Below, one piece after another: positions 1 through 6,773 of a stretch of 20,169 nt of DNA. The notes beneath the pieces were generated by a model. That model saw only the letters and a program-made list of their open reading frames with translations. It was not told the origin of the DNA and did not search any database. The stretch is from Firmicutes bacterium UBA2296 (lineage in GTDB: Bacteria > Bacillota > UBA994), in assembly GCA_002345475.1 (NCBI GenBank), contig DDWC01000065.1:1-20169 (forward strand), written 5' to 3'. Position numbers and translations under genes: made by a program. Each line of letters starts with the position of its first letter. Within the stretch, counting starts at the first letter, position 1.

Positions 1-336
1 TGTTTGCTGCAGCTTTACAACGAGGGGGTCGTTGAAGACATCAAAGACAGCCTGCAGAAAGCGACGGATGCCTTGCGCGGGGTTTTCGGCTACTCCCTCC
101 ATAATCTCCTGCAGATCGCGGTGAAAGGACGCGTGGATACTGTCGTGCAAAGCCCACACCACTTCATCTTTGCTGGAAAAGAACAGATAGAATGTGCCCT
201 TACCTATGCCAGCCGCCTGAGCGATTTCCGCCACGGTGGTCTTTGAGTACCCGTGTAAAGTAAACATCTCCTCTGCCGCCGCAATGATGCGACGGCGAAT
301 CTCAAGTTTCTCTGACTCCGAAAAGCTACGCGCCAA
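1..336 (-). CDS. TetR-family transcriptional regulator (partial, C-terminus beyond window)
   Basis: The 112 visible residues hold a typical TetR N-terminal DNA-binding domain: helix 1 with IRRRIIAAAEEMF, then the turn-helix signature TTVAEIAQAAGIGKGTFYLF and FSSKDEVV. The ligand-binding C-terminal domain has only begun when the window ends. A TTG start at 336 is preferred because AAGGAGG (346-352) lies 9 nt upstream; the in-frame GTG at 345 touches the Shine-Dalgarno and is too close. Family members are dimeric repressors that leave DNA when a small ligand binds. The gene has its own promoter and a palindrome over its start region (363-415), so self-repression is likely. It is separated from the upstream four-gene unit by a terminator. 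Its target and ligand cannot be told; any gene beyond the left edge is a candidate. Confidence 0.93.
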   Translation of the reverse strand, partial: MARSFSESEKLEIRRRIIAAAEEMFTLHGYSKTTVAEIAQAAGIGKGTFYLFFSSKDEVVWALHDSIHASFHRDLQEIMEGVAENPAQGIRRFLQAVFDVFNDPLVVKLQQT

Positions 337-362
337 AGACTTCACCCTCCTTCAGTGACCCA

Positions 363-388
363 ATGACCTATATTGCTATTATGGTCAT
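363..388. promoter_or_regulatory. Palindromic operator, probable TetR-type autoregulation site
   Basis: ATGACC (363-368) and GGTCAT (383-388) form an inverted repeat of 26 bp total with a partly symmetric AT-rich middle. It overlaps the 3' end of the -10 box and covers the expected transcription start, so a bound repressor would block the promoter. Size and position fit TetR-family operators; binding by this regulator is inferred. Confidence 0.7.
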
Positions 389-415
389 AGTATCTCCAGA
401 AGGCGGCTCTGTCAA
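387..415 (-). promoter_or_regulatory. Sigma-A-type promoter of the tetR-family gene
   Basis: On the minus strand a perfect TTGACA (410-415) is followed after exactly 17 bp by TACTAT (387-392). It lies between the terminator at 449-478 and the regulator start at 336, so it belongs to the regulator. Confidence 0.85.
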
Positions 416-448
416 GAGAAATACTGGTTTAGGCGTTGGGGTTGCAGC

Positions 449-478
449 AAAAAGCCCGCCGGCGTATGTCGACGGGCT
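449..478 (-). terminator. Rho-independent terminator of the four-gene unit
   Basis: On the minus strand AGCCCGTCG (470-478) pairs with CGGCGGGCT (453-461) with one mismatch around an 8-nt loop, followed by five T residues (449-453). It lies 35 bp after the stop of the VOC gene. Confidence 0.85.
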
Positions 479-513
479 CTCCGGGATCGCGGGGTTGTCA
501 CCTGTGCTGCCTT

Positions 514-1374
514 TTACTCATTGGCGCCATAGAAGACCTTGCGGTCATCGGGAGAGAGAAACTCCTCCACTTCGAACTTGTAGCCCTCAGGGCCCACAAA
601 CATCATGGAGCGGATTTTCAGCGCTTCACTGTACTTGGGTGGCCGCTCAAACTCGATCCCCTTCGCTATAAGTCTCTCGTACATTTCTTCGGCGTTCTTT
701 ACCACCAGGCTCGTCAAAACACCATCGCGGGTCGTGGCCTTGCATGCTCCCCTGCTTCGATCTACTGCACCCACATAAGCCCCTGGGGCCGTATGGTAGA
801 TCTTCGACCAGCCCTGATCACAAACCAGAGGCAGTTCCAGTGTTTCGCCAAAGAAACCACATGCCGCCGGCAGGTCGTCAAAGTAGAGAAAGCTGATCTG
901 CCCCCTTACATCCAGCAGGCCCTGCAGCTGGTTCTCCTGTGACTCTTCCAAATCCGTGTTCTGCGCCATCATGCGTTCTATGGCCTCATGGGAGTAGGAC
1001 AGTAGCAGCCCAAAGTCATAGGCCAGCTTGTACCTTTCGACTCCGGCGTATTTCCCTTCGGCCACGAGCTGCGCTTTTCGTTCCTTGAGGGCGAAGTACA
1101 TGTCACGGTACTTCTCTTCCCTGTAAAAGAGAATATTGTACTTGCCGCGGTTCATGGCGGCAGGGAAAAGGTCGGTGACAAAACCGCCGTCCTCCTTACA
1201 GCACTGCGTCCCCCTTTCCGCGCAAATCAGCTGCGCGTGTTGCATATACTCATCGCGCAGGCTTGCCTCACTGGTAGGATGTCCCAAAGCCACATTCTTC
1301 GCGCCGCAGGAAAGCATTTCGTTGAATGTGCTCATAGAGCCCACCACTTTGGAAAAACTGTCTACTGCTCTCAT
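514..1374 (-). CDS. VOC (glyoxalase/bleomycin-resistance fold) protein with extra N-terminal domain
   Basis: This 286-residue protein has a VOC domain at about residues 158-272: a first beta-alpha-beta unit (ISFLYFDDLPAACGFF), a second unit (TSLVVKNAEEMYERLIAKGI), and the closing strand FVGPEGYKFEVEEF with acidic residues at a usual metal-ligand position. The first strand lacks the usual His, so metal binding is uncertain. Residues 1-155 match nothing I recognise; they hold a Cys cluster (C51, C58, C59) and long amphipathic helices. Lone VOC domains are 120-150 residues, so this is a two-domain protein. The start is supported by GGAGGGG 5-7 nt upstream. It is last in the DsrE/toroid/CYTH/VOC unit, 73 bp after the CYTH gene and just before a terminator. 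Substrate unknown. Confidence 0.85.
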   Translation of the reverse strand: MRAVDSFSKVVGSMSTFNEMLSCGAKNVALGHPTSEASLRDEYMQHAQLICAERGTQCCKEDGGFVTDLFPAAMNRGKYNILFYREEKYRDMYFALKERKAQLVAEGKYAGVERYKLAYDFGLLLSYSHEAIERMMAQNTDLEESQENQLQGLLDVRGQISFLYFDDLPAACGFFGETLELPLVCDQGWSKIYHTAPGAYVGAVDRSRGACKATTRDGVLTSLVVKNAEEMYERLIAKGIEFERPPKYSEALKIRSMMFVGPEGYKFEVEEFLSPDDRKVFYGANE

Positions 1375-1447
1375 ATTAACCCCTCCTATATCTATTGCCT
1401 CTGCACTACAGCTGACTTCGTTGTGCCGGACGGCATCTAAAAACCCA

Positions 1448-2110
1448 TTAATACGGGCGTAAACCTAGCATGTTAAGACCCCGTAAGTACTTGGATTGGT
1501 GTGAAAGTCGCAGCCCGGGGAACTCTGCTTCCACAGTTCTGCCAAACTCGCTAAGACCCGCAATGGTTGAGGGATCTGAGCGCAGTTCCAGCTCCACCTC
1601 AAACTCTTCTCCAGACAGTTCTCCCAGGTGATACGAGATCGAATCCAGCGACACCTCAAGCACTGCGTCGCCATGCGTGACGAGAAATGTGTTCCTGGTA
1701 TTCTTAACTGTCAAGGCAATCTGCAGAGCGGCAAACGACTGCTCAAGCTCAGGCAACAGGCGCATCAAGAGCTTCCGGCAGTGCCGCAGGTCAGTATCGG
1801 GCACAACTATTTCGTGCTCCAGGCGCTTCATGCTGCCGTCGCTGGTGCGGGAAGCAGTCGGTGTTTTTATCGTTACCACATGCACACCATCCCGCTGCCT
1901 TATACGCAGAGACGCCCCACGCTGACAAAGGTCGTACTCAGCCGTGTCATAGTAGATGTCCACTTGATCGCGGCAACCCAAATCCCGGGCGCGAAAACGA
2001 TCCACCAGCATGATCTCAAGGTCATCCAGGACCTTGAGAGCGGGAGCGATGTACTTGCGCTCTATTTCTGTGTGACCTGGCGTGAGATCAGAAACAGAAG
2101 AATGGCCCAT
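1448..2110 (-). CDS. CYTH-domain protein (triphosphate tunnel metalloenzyme family)
   Basis: The 220-residue protein carries the CYTH signature ExExK at residues 15-19 (EIERK), followed by the expected tunnel residues: YYDT (53-56), LRIRQR with R69 and R71, K82 in TIKTP, R96/E98/E100 in RLEHE, an acidic strand EEFEVELEL (168-176) and HQSKYLRG with K207 near the end. Family enzymes bind triphosphates with metal ions and include inorganic triphosphatase, thiamine triphosphatase and class IV adenylate cyclase; the sequence does not decide among these. No CHAD domain is fused. It starts 22 bp after the stop of the toroid protein with an AGGTGA ribosome site, so co-transcription with its neighbours is likely. 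Confidence 0.88.
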   Translation of the reverse strand: MGHSSVSDLTPGHTEIERKYIAPALKVLDDLEIMLVDRFRARDLGCRDQVDIYYDTAEYDLCQRGASLRIRQRDGVHVVTIKTPTASRTSDGSMKRLEHEIVVPDTDLRHCRKLLMRLLPELEQSFAALQIALTVKNTRNTFLVTHGDAVLEVSLDSISYHLGELSGEEFEVELELRSDPSTIAGLSEFGRTVEAEFPGLRLSHQSKYLRGLNMLGLRPY

Positions 2111-2132
2111 CTATCTCACCTGCTTTCAGTTC

Positions 2133-3056
2133 TCATCGGGCCTCTCCGCTCATGGGGAGTGCCAACAGCTGTCTGAAATACGCAAAGTCATAATGCTTCA
2201 GCACAATTAGCCCCCTGAGGGTGTTCATTCTGCCAAACCGTCCTTCCTCCAATCGGAAGTGCAGCCTGCCGGAATGACTGGTACCTTTATTCAGATATCC
2301 CCTCCTGATCTTATCCCGCAGAATAGATAATCCTTCTTCCATCCTCGGGGCAAGCGGGTGTTGAATGGAGGCAAAATAGTGGAGTGCACGGAGTAAGTCG
2401 TACTTCCAGCGCGGCGGGAAATGAAACTGCGTTATGTACGGTACTATCATGGACTGGTCTGTTTCCCTGCGGAACAAATGCTTTCGCAGCAGGTACTCCT
2501 GGCCTCCCTTTGTCTGTTCACGTGTGCCAGATAGATGTGTCTCACGCCCGAAGCTCTGATACGCAGCGAAGGCTTCAAGCACCGATAGAGTGGTGTGAAT
2601 TGAGCTCTTAGAAGTGCCCCCAGACAGACTTGAGCAGTTCCAGCCCCCGTCGGGCTGCTGATTACGTAAAAGGTAGTGCATCATTTCATCGAGCTGCCTT
2701 CCTTGCCTTCGCCCATGCATCACCAGGCAGGCCAGCATCGCTACCACGCAAATATCTGTTTCCACCTTGATGGCCGGGTTCCACATATGCTGCAGCAAAG
2801 TGTCAAGCCCCTGCTGATAGATGGGGTGATTGGGGTCAATCTCCAGGTGGCAAAGATCTCTCATGGTATAGAATGTCGATATCCACTTGGGACCGTATAT
2901 TCCTTGCCCCCATCGTTTCTCCGCTGGATCGAATCGGGTGATATAGGCTTCAATCCAGCCGGCATCGGTGTATGTGTCATCCTGGCCTAGCAAGTACTTC
3001 ATGGTCAGTCGCTTCACCGCTGGGTCGCCACTCAGCAACCATTCCAACACCGTCAT
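2133..3056 (-). CDS. Prenyltransferase/squalene-cyclase-like alpha/alpha-toroid protein
   Basis: This soluble 307-residue protein is mostly helical and contains the QW-type motif QPDGGWNC (134-141) followed by KSSIHTTLSVLEAF (150-163), as in the repeats of squalene cyclases and protein prenyltransferase beta subunits. Related spaced elements are seen near 96-110 and 215-235. It is about half the length of a squalene-hopene cyclase, and no DxDD catalytic motif is visible, so cyclase activity is not supported; it may be a non-catalytic toroid or may bind a hydrophobic ligand. GGGAGGG lies 7 nt before the start. It follows the DsrE gene by 49 bp and precedes the CYTH gene by 22 bp, hence probably one operon. 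Confidence 0.8.
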   Translation of the reverse strand: MTVLEWLLSGDPAVKRLTMKYLLGQDDTYTDAGWIEAYITRFDPAEKRWGQGIYGPKWISTFYTMRDLCHLEIDPNHPIYQQGLDTLLQHMWNPAIKVETDICVVAMLACLVMHGRRQGRQLDEMMHYLLRNQQPDGGWNCSSLSGGTSKSSIHTTLSVLEAFAAYQSFGRETHLSGTREQTKGGQEYLLRKHLFRRETDQSMIVPYITQFHFPPRWKYDLLRALHYFASIQHPLAPRMEEGLSILRDKIRRGYLNKGTSHSGRLHFRLEEGRFGRMNTLRGLIVLKHYDFAYFRQLLALPMSGEAR

Positions 3057-3105
3057 TTCGCAACCCTCCCTCTGGCATCCACCATGCTGCTGAGAAGCTC
3101 CCGGG

Positions 3106-3447
3106 CTAAACGGTCAACAGCGCCTCGTCATCCTGCAGGATGTCGGTCAGACCCTGGCCCCAATACTTGACTTCGATACCCAGAGCTTGCAGTTCTTCAG
3201 TCACCCCCAGCTGATCGGCACAGGCCTTGCACGCCGACACCTTCACACCGGCATGCATGGCCAACCTGACCTTCTCCTGTATCATGGGGTTGCTCCCCAC
3301 GAGCACTGCCGGAGCGCCCCATATGATCAGGGTTACTTCCTGCCACCAGCCCTTGAGCATGCTGTTTACAGCATACATCAGCACCATCTTCTCAGATGTT
3401 ATAAGATCGCCGTTTGTCCATAGGATATAGAGTTTGCTTTTCTGCAC
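3106..3447 (-). CDS. DsrE-like small protein
   Basis: Read from a GTG at 3447 (GGAGG lies 8 nt upstream) the protein has 113 residues. An upstream ATG at 3525 would add 26 residues encoded by the repeat mosaic and has no convincing ribosome site, so it is rejected. The sequence has the DsrE/YchN-like alpha/beta layout: first strand KLYILWTNGD, helix with MVLMYAVNSM, strand VTLIIWGAPAVLV, and a CxxC pair (C73, C76) in SACKACADQLG followed by a GI.V.Y-type strand ending in the C-terminal helix. Family members take part in sulfur transfer or in other, often unknown, sulfur-linked roles; the Cys pair fits this but no sulfur genes are nearby. It is first in the four-gene unit; no clear promoter was found in the repeats upstream. 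Confidence 0.82.
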   Translation of the reverse strand: MQKSKLYILWTNGDLITSEKMVLMYAVNSMLKGWWQEVTLIIWGAPAVLVGSNPMIQEKVRLAMHAGVKVSACKACADQLGVTEELQALGIEVKYWGQGLTDILQDDEALLTV

Positions 3448-3470
3448 GATGTGGCCTCCTCGGTCGTTGG

Positions 3471-3892
3471 TTAGCCGCCAGGCGCCAGCTGCCAGGCGCC
3501 GGCCCTGGTGGAGAGCATTTAGCACACAGCAATCAGCAGACAGCAGTTTCGCTCGAAGTCACGACATCCTGATAAAAATGCTGATTAAGCTGATAGGCTC
3601 CTGATGTCTTTTGCTTTTGAGTTTTTGCTTATGTCTTGTAGCGGCGAGGCCGTGACTCGCGGTCCCCGACGTAGCTTACATAATCATTAATCATGAATCA
3701 TTCAACATTAGAGGATGGGAGCGCGGAGACCTTCCCGCGCCCCATGGTGTCGCCGCTACGATCCCCACGAAATCAGGAATAAAGTCCCACCGCAACATGG
3801 ACCCTAGCTCGCTCAGTGTTAACTGTGTCCCGGCTGTGGTGTCTTTTGGCTGCGTATCAGGACCCATCAGTCCTTATCAGTAAGCATCAGGC
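3471..3892. repeat. Intergenic repeat mosaic A (between DsrE and DUF418 genes)
   Basis: This part of the 485-bp gene-free stretch 3448-3932 is built of short degenerate repeats. Visible parts in order: 7-bp units AGCCGCC/AGGCGCC/AGCTGCC/AGGCGCC (about 3473-3500); 7-bp units ACAGCAA/TCAGCAG/ACAGCAG (about 3524-3545); four CTGAT copies (3568-3606); a perfect 10-bp inverted repeat GTAGCGGCGA (3638-3647) with TCGCCGCTAC (3750-3759); a GC hairpin GCGCGG/CCGCGC near 3721-3740; and four ATCAG copies exactly 10 bp apart (3856, 3866, 3876, 3886). No coding potential is seen. A 26-bp block at 3638-3663 recurs inverted at 6748-6773 in mosaic B. Confidence 0.75.
3638..3663 (-). repeat. Shared 26-bp block, copy in mosaic A
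   Basis: Read on the minus strand this block begins ACCGCGAGTCA and ends GCCGCTAC; it equals the plus-strand block 6748-6773 at 22 of 26 positions by eye, without gaps. Confidence 0.75.
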
Positions 3893-3932
3893 TGCAGGAC
3901 GTATATCTTACCTGCTGACTGCCATCCTTGTC

Positions 3933-5186
3933 CTAAACTGCCCCACCGTAGGTGAAATATCGCCAAATCGACTCGAAGGGACCGTATCTGTATCTTTTGA
4001 GCCACAGTTTGCTTACAAGAATCTGACTGAAATAGATGAGCACAGTAAGCATCAGTACACCCGTGAGGTTCGGCGTTAGTCTCGGCCCGTAACCATAGAA
4101 CAGCACGGAACAGATGATGCACTGCATCAGGTAGTTGGTCAGGGCCATCTGCCCCAATGGGGCGAGCCAGGCCAGTAGTCGCTTGAATGCTGTCTTTTGG
4201 AACAGAAGGACTATGCTGGTGGTGTAGAACAGAGAGATGAATACGGAGGATGCCTCCTTGAGAAGCGTAGACAGTCCTAACTGGGACGCAGCTGAAGAAA
4301 AACCTGACCCGTATGTCGTCACAACGTAACCCAGCGCCAAGAAGAAACCTGCAATACCGGCAACTTGCCAAACGCGTCGAATCCGCGTCAGACTCTCTTG
4401 CAGGCGATAGACAATACCTGACTTTCCGGTATATAGTCCCATAAGAAAAAGGCCCAGTATTTTGGGTAGAGCTAGCAGGCTGTTGGCTAAGGTCATGGCC
4501 GTCTGGCTTCCTAAACGAAAGGACACCGCCTCAAAGTAGGAACCATAGCTGTACACTCCAACCAGCCTGTCAACCCAGGGGGACTGCCCCACTCCCATAG
4601 TCCCATCGGCCACGCCTGCAGGCGCCTGCAGGTAGAAAAGCCCGCTTATCAAGAAGGTAGATATCACAAGCAGTGCGACAATCCAGCGGCGTATGCCTCG
4701 TAAGTCCATAGAGACAAACCTTGGAAGTAACAGCCCGACGATAGCGTATGTATGCAGAATATCTCCTTGCCATACCAGCGCAAAGTGCAAGCCACCCATG
4801 GCGAGCAGTATCTTGCAGCGGCGGACAAAAAGCTTCTTCGCTTCTCTGCCCTTTTCCTCGGCTCTGCGATAGAAGATATAGAAACCCAGGCCAAAGAGGA
4901 AGGAAAATATGGTGTAGAAGTTCGCTACCGCGAGAGTACTGATGATCACAGATAGCAAACGGTTCACAACCCCATGACCAAGGCTTGCGCCCAGTAGGCC
5001 GTCTCTGTAAGACGGGTAATGGTGGTAGTTAAAACCTATCGCATTCACGAGAAGCACTCCGAATAGGGCGAACCCCCTCACGACGTCAAGCTCCTGCACT
5101 CTTTCTGCCCCACCCACAGGTTTGAAATTCTCACCAGATAGTTCCCGTGCGTTCGTCACTACTGCTGACTGCAACTTGGTCGCCAT
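3933..5186 (-). CDS. DUF418-family (YeiB-like) integral membrane protein
   Basis: The 417-residue product has the DUF418 hallmarks: an N-terminal RVQELDVVRGFALFGV block (29-44) leading into the first membrane helix, about ten hydrophobic segments in total, and the closing motif GPFESIWRYFTYG (402-414). The family is widespread but of uncertain function; acyltransferase-like or transport roles have been proposed. The start at 5186 is chosen because CGGAGGTG lies just upstream; an in-frame ATG at 5246 has no such site and would add 20 residues from the intergenic region. The gene diverges from the XRE gene across 126 bp. The operator-like repeat of the XRE promoter lies in that gap, so shared control is possible. 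No clear terminator is seen downstream. Confidence 0.9.
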   Translation of the reverse strand: MATKLQSAVVTNARELSGENFKPVGGAERVQELDVVRGFALFGVLLVNAIGFNYHHYPSYRDGLLGASLGHGVVNRLLSVIISTLAVANFYTIFSFLFGLGFYIFYRRAEEKGREAKKLFVRRCKILLAMGGLHFALVWQGDILHTYAIVGLLLPRFVSMDLRGIRRWIVALLVISTFLISGLFYLQAPAGVADGTMGVGQSPWVDRLVGVYSYGSYFEAVSFRLGSQTAMTLANSLLALPKILGLFLMGLYTGKSGIVYRLQESLTRIRRVWQVAGIAGFFLALGYVVTTYGSGFSSAASQLGLSTLLKEASSVFISLFYTTSIVLLFQKTAFKRLLAWLAPLGQMALTNYLMQCIICSVLFYGYGPRLTPNLTGVLMLTVLIYFSQILVSKLWLKRYRYGPFESIWRYFTYGGAV

Positions 5187-5250
5187 AACACACCTCCGAT
5201 CAGAGTCGTCATACCAAACCACGTCGATTCGGTACAGCACAACCATAGCC

Positions 5251-5280
5251 TTGACGCGCTAATGTTAAGCTTGCTATACT
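5251..5280 (+). promoter_or_regulatory. Sigma-A-type promoter of the XRE/membrane-protein pair
   Basis: TTGACG (5251-5256), an 18-bp spacer and TATACT (5275-5280) lie 33 bp before the XRE start codon. Confidence 0.75.
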
Positions 5281-5303
5281 AAAAGTAAAGTACACTTAAC
5301 ATT
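5261..5303. promoter_or_regulatory. Perfect 9-bp inverted repeat around the XRE promoter
   Basis: AATGTTAAG (5261-5269) and CTTAACATT (5295-5303) are exact reverse complements 25 bp apart. The left arm is in the promoter spacer, the right arm is in the early transcribed region and ends 1 nt before the ribosome site. The position suits an operator for the XRE protein itself; it could also form an mRNA hairpin only if transcription began upstream. Confidence 0.7.
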
Positions 5304-5312
5304 GGAGGACAC

Positions 5313-5525
5313 ATGGATAGCGTTGAAAACAGACTGCGAACCCTCAGGTTGACCCGAGGGCTGTCTCAGGAAGAGCTGGCGCAGTCCCTCGGAGTCACCC
5401 GGCAAAGCGTCCTGGCCATTGAAAACGGGAAATATCTGCCCTCAATCGGCCTCGCACTTAAGATAGCGAGGTTCTTTGACATGCCCCTGGAAAGCATTTT
5501 CTGGCTATCTGACAGCAACAAGTAA
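5313..5525 (+). CDS. Small XRE/Cro-CI-family helix-turn-helix regulator
   Basis: This 70-residue protein is almost entirely an HTH_3 domain: NRLRTLRLTRGLSQEELAQS, then the recognition part LGVTRQSVLAIENGKYLPS, and IARFFDMPLESIFWL at the end. It resembles the short YgzD-type regulators often found beside small membrane proteins. GGAGG lies 5 nt before the ATG. Its stop is 19 bp before the next start, so both genes form one operon. Autorepression is inferred from the inverted repeat in its promoter. It could also control the divergent DUF418 gene. Confidence 0.93.
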   Translation: MDSVENRLRTLRLTRGLSQEELAQSLGVTRQSVLAIENGKYLPSIGLALKIARFFDMPLESIFWLSDSNK

Positions 5526-5544
5526 CCAGACTGGAGGAATGCAA

Positions 5545-5934
5545 ATGTACTGGTCAAGCAAGCAAGGCTATTCACCGCTGATTCCCATCGTCCTGCTCGT
5601 TATGGCGCTGGGCTTTGTCATTGAGGGCTGGGGGGATCTGTACCTCTACGCCGGCATGATTCTCATTGTGCTCGACTTAGGAAGGTACCTCATCCTACGG
5701 AGGTGGGAGGGGAACACGGATAGCATAGCTGAAACCTCCGACGAGAGGGCGGTTGCCATAGCCCATCGCGCCGGGCAACAGGCCTTCTGGCTGGTAATGC
5801 TCGCATTGTGGCTGTGGCTGGGTGCCGGACGTTCCATTACTATCGACCCTCGAAAAGGCGTGTTTGGCGTCTTCTTGCTCGGCCTTGTTGCCTATGTGAC
5901 CATTGAGCTGACTGAGCGCCGCAAGGTGAAGTAA
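5545..5934 (+). CDS. Four-helix membrane protein, DUF2178-like, partner of the XRE regulator
   Basis: The ATG at 5545 is chosen because GGAGG (5533-5537) lies 7 nt upstream; the ATG at 5539 is only 1 nt from it. The 129-residue product has hydrophobic segments at about 10-27, 31-48, 83-97 and 102-120, with a charged loop containing SDERAVAIAHRAGQQAFW. A DER.. AHKAG-like loop before the third helix is typical of the small membrane proteins encoded after YgzD-type regulators (DUF2178 and relatives). Function is unknown. The following gene is convergent; the 102 bp between them shows only weak hairpins and no clear terminator. Confidence 0.8.
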   Translation: MYWSSKQGYSPLIPIVLLVMALGFVIEGWGDLYLYAGMILIVLDLGRYLILRRWEGNTDSIAETSDERAVAIAHRAGQQAFWLVMLALWLWLGAGRSITIDPRKGVFGVFLLGLVAYVTIELTERRKVK

Positions 5935-6036
5935 GTGACCTGGCTCATGTCTGCTGGCCTCTAAAGGCTTCATGACGCCACGAGCCTTATGGAACGACTG
6001 CGCTCCTTATATTGAGGCCTGACCCCAATTAAGGAG

Positions 6037-6402
6037 CTAGTCGCCCAGCGACAGGCAGAAGGGATGCCCCGCCGGGTCGAGCATAACGGTGGATGTGTCG
6101 TAGTACTGCACCTCTGCCTTGCTTGCGCCGCACTTCAGGGCGTGCTCCACCGCGGCAGGCAGGTCATCCACCTTGAAGTCTATGTGCGCCATTTGCTGCT
6201 GGCACCCATCCTGCCAGGGCCAAACCGGTGGCACGTAGTTTTCCACCGTCTGGCACACCAGCAGAAAGCCCTGCGGCAGCGGTACAGCGGCAAACTGCGG
6301 GCTGGAAATGGTCTTCTCTATGCCCAGCAGTTGCGCGTAAAAGTCCGCCAGGTCGTTGGCGTTTGGGCAATCAAAGGCAATGCCCAGAACTGAAGAAATC
6401 AT
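6037..6402 (-). CDS. Small VOC/glyoxalase-like protein
   Basis: This 121-residue protein is a single VOC domain: SVLGIAFDCPNANDLADFYA with LLGIE in the first half, MAHIDFKVDDLPAAVEHAL (H73 at the usual second-half position), CGAS, and VMLDPAGHPFCL at the end. This pattern is that of the Glyoxalase_6-type group, which includes many proteins of unknown substrate. AAGGAGG lies about 7 nt before the ATG. It is a different subfamily from the two-domain VOC protein at 514-1374 and lacks its N-terminal half. It stands alone between the convergent membrane-protein gene and repeat mosaic B, whose 14-bp tandem repeats begin 27 bp upstream of the start codon. Confidence 0.9.
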   Translation of the reverse strand: MISSVLGIAFDCPNANDLADFYAQLLGIEKTISSPQFAAVPLPQGFLLVCQTVENYVPPVWPWQDGCQQQMAHIDFKVDDLPAAVEHALKCGASKAEVQYYDTSTVMLDPAGHPFCLSLGD

Positions 6403-6428
6403 GGTCTTTCCTCCTTTTCGTCGCGAAA

Positions 6429-6484
6429 GCCGCCAGCTACCAGCCGCCAGCTACCAGCCGCCAGGCCCCAGCCGCCGGGCCCCA
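6429..6484. repeat. 14-bp tandem repeat (4 units) opening mosaic B
   Basis: Four adjacent 14-bp units: GCCGCCAGCTACCA twice exactly, then GCCGCCAGGCCCCA and GCCGCCGGGCCCCA. Each is two 7-bp halves, matching the 7-bp period of neighbouring arrays. Confidence 0.9.
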
Positions 6485-6495
6485 GCCAAAACTTC

Positions 6496-6523
6496 AGCGC
6501 TTAGCGCTTGGCGCTTGGCGGTT
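6496..6523. repeat. 7-bp tandem array (4 units)
   Basis: AGCGCTT, AGCGCTT, GGCGCTT, GGCGGTT directly adjacent. Part of mosaic B. Confidence 0.88.
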
Positions 6524-6683
6524 AGTAGAACCTGGGCAGTTCAGCACCCGGCAGTTAGCACCACGTTGCTGTCTCCTGACGAGCACTCTCTTTGACCGCG
6601 ATGTTTTTTGCTTTTGAGTCAATGTTTGAAGCCGACAGCCTGATGAGTTCTGATGAGCACTGATCGACCTGAGGGAATGTCCC

Positions 6684-6739
6684 GTGTCGCTTGTCGCTAG
6701 TCGCCTGTCTGCCGATTGCTGAGTGCTGTATGCCGAATG
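6684..6739. repeat. Eight consecutive degenerate 7-bp units
   Basis: Units GTGTCGC, TTGTCGC, TAGTCGC, CTGTCTG, CCGATTG, CTGAGTG, CTGTATG, CCGAATG: the third base is G in all eight. The complementary right arm 6841-6871 shows the same 7-bp period. Confidence 0.82.
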
Positions 6740-6747
6740 CCAGGTTA

Positions 6748-6773
6748 ACCGCGAGTCAGGTCTTTGCCGCTAC
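6748..6773 (+). repeat. Shared 26-bp block, copy in mosaic B
   Basis: Starts ACCGCGAGTCA, ends GCCGCTAC; 22 of 26 positions match the minus strand of 3638-3663. It sits close to the centre of the large palindrome. Confidence 0.75.

Noticed and set aside
2133..3056. Functional squalene-hopene cyclase
   Set aside because: Only about half the usual length and no DxDD catalytic motif; only toroid-type repeats are supported.
3448..3525. N-terminal extension of the DsrE protein from the ATG at 3525
   Set aside because: The added 26 residues are encoded by the 7-bp repeats, and a proper ribosome site precedes the GTG at 3447.
5313..5934. Toxin-antitoxin pair (XRE plus small protein)
   Set aside because: The second protein is a four-helix membrane protein with a DUF2178-like loop, not a known toxin fold; the arrangement fits YgzD-type regulator/membrane pairs.
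6228..6617. Plus-strand open frames over the small VOC gene and mosaic B
   Set aside because: They are low-complexity translations of repeats or antisense to the VOC gene, with no ribosome site or family resemblance.
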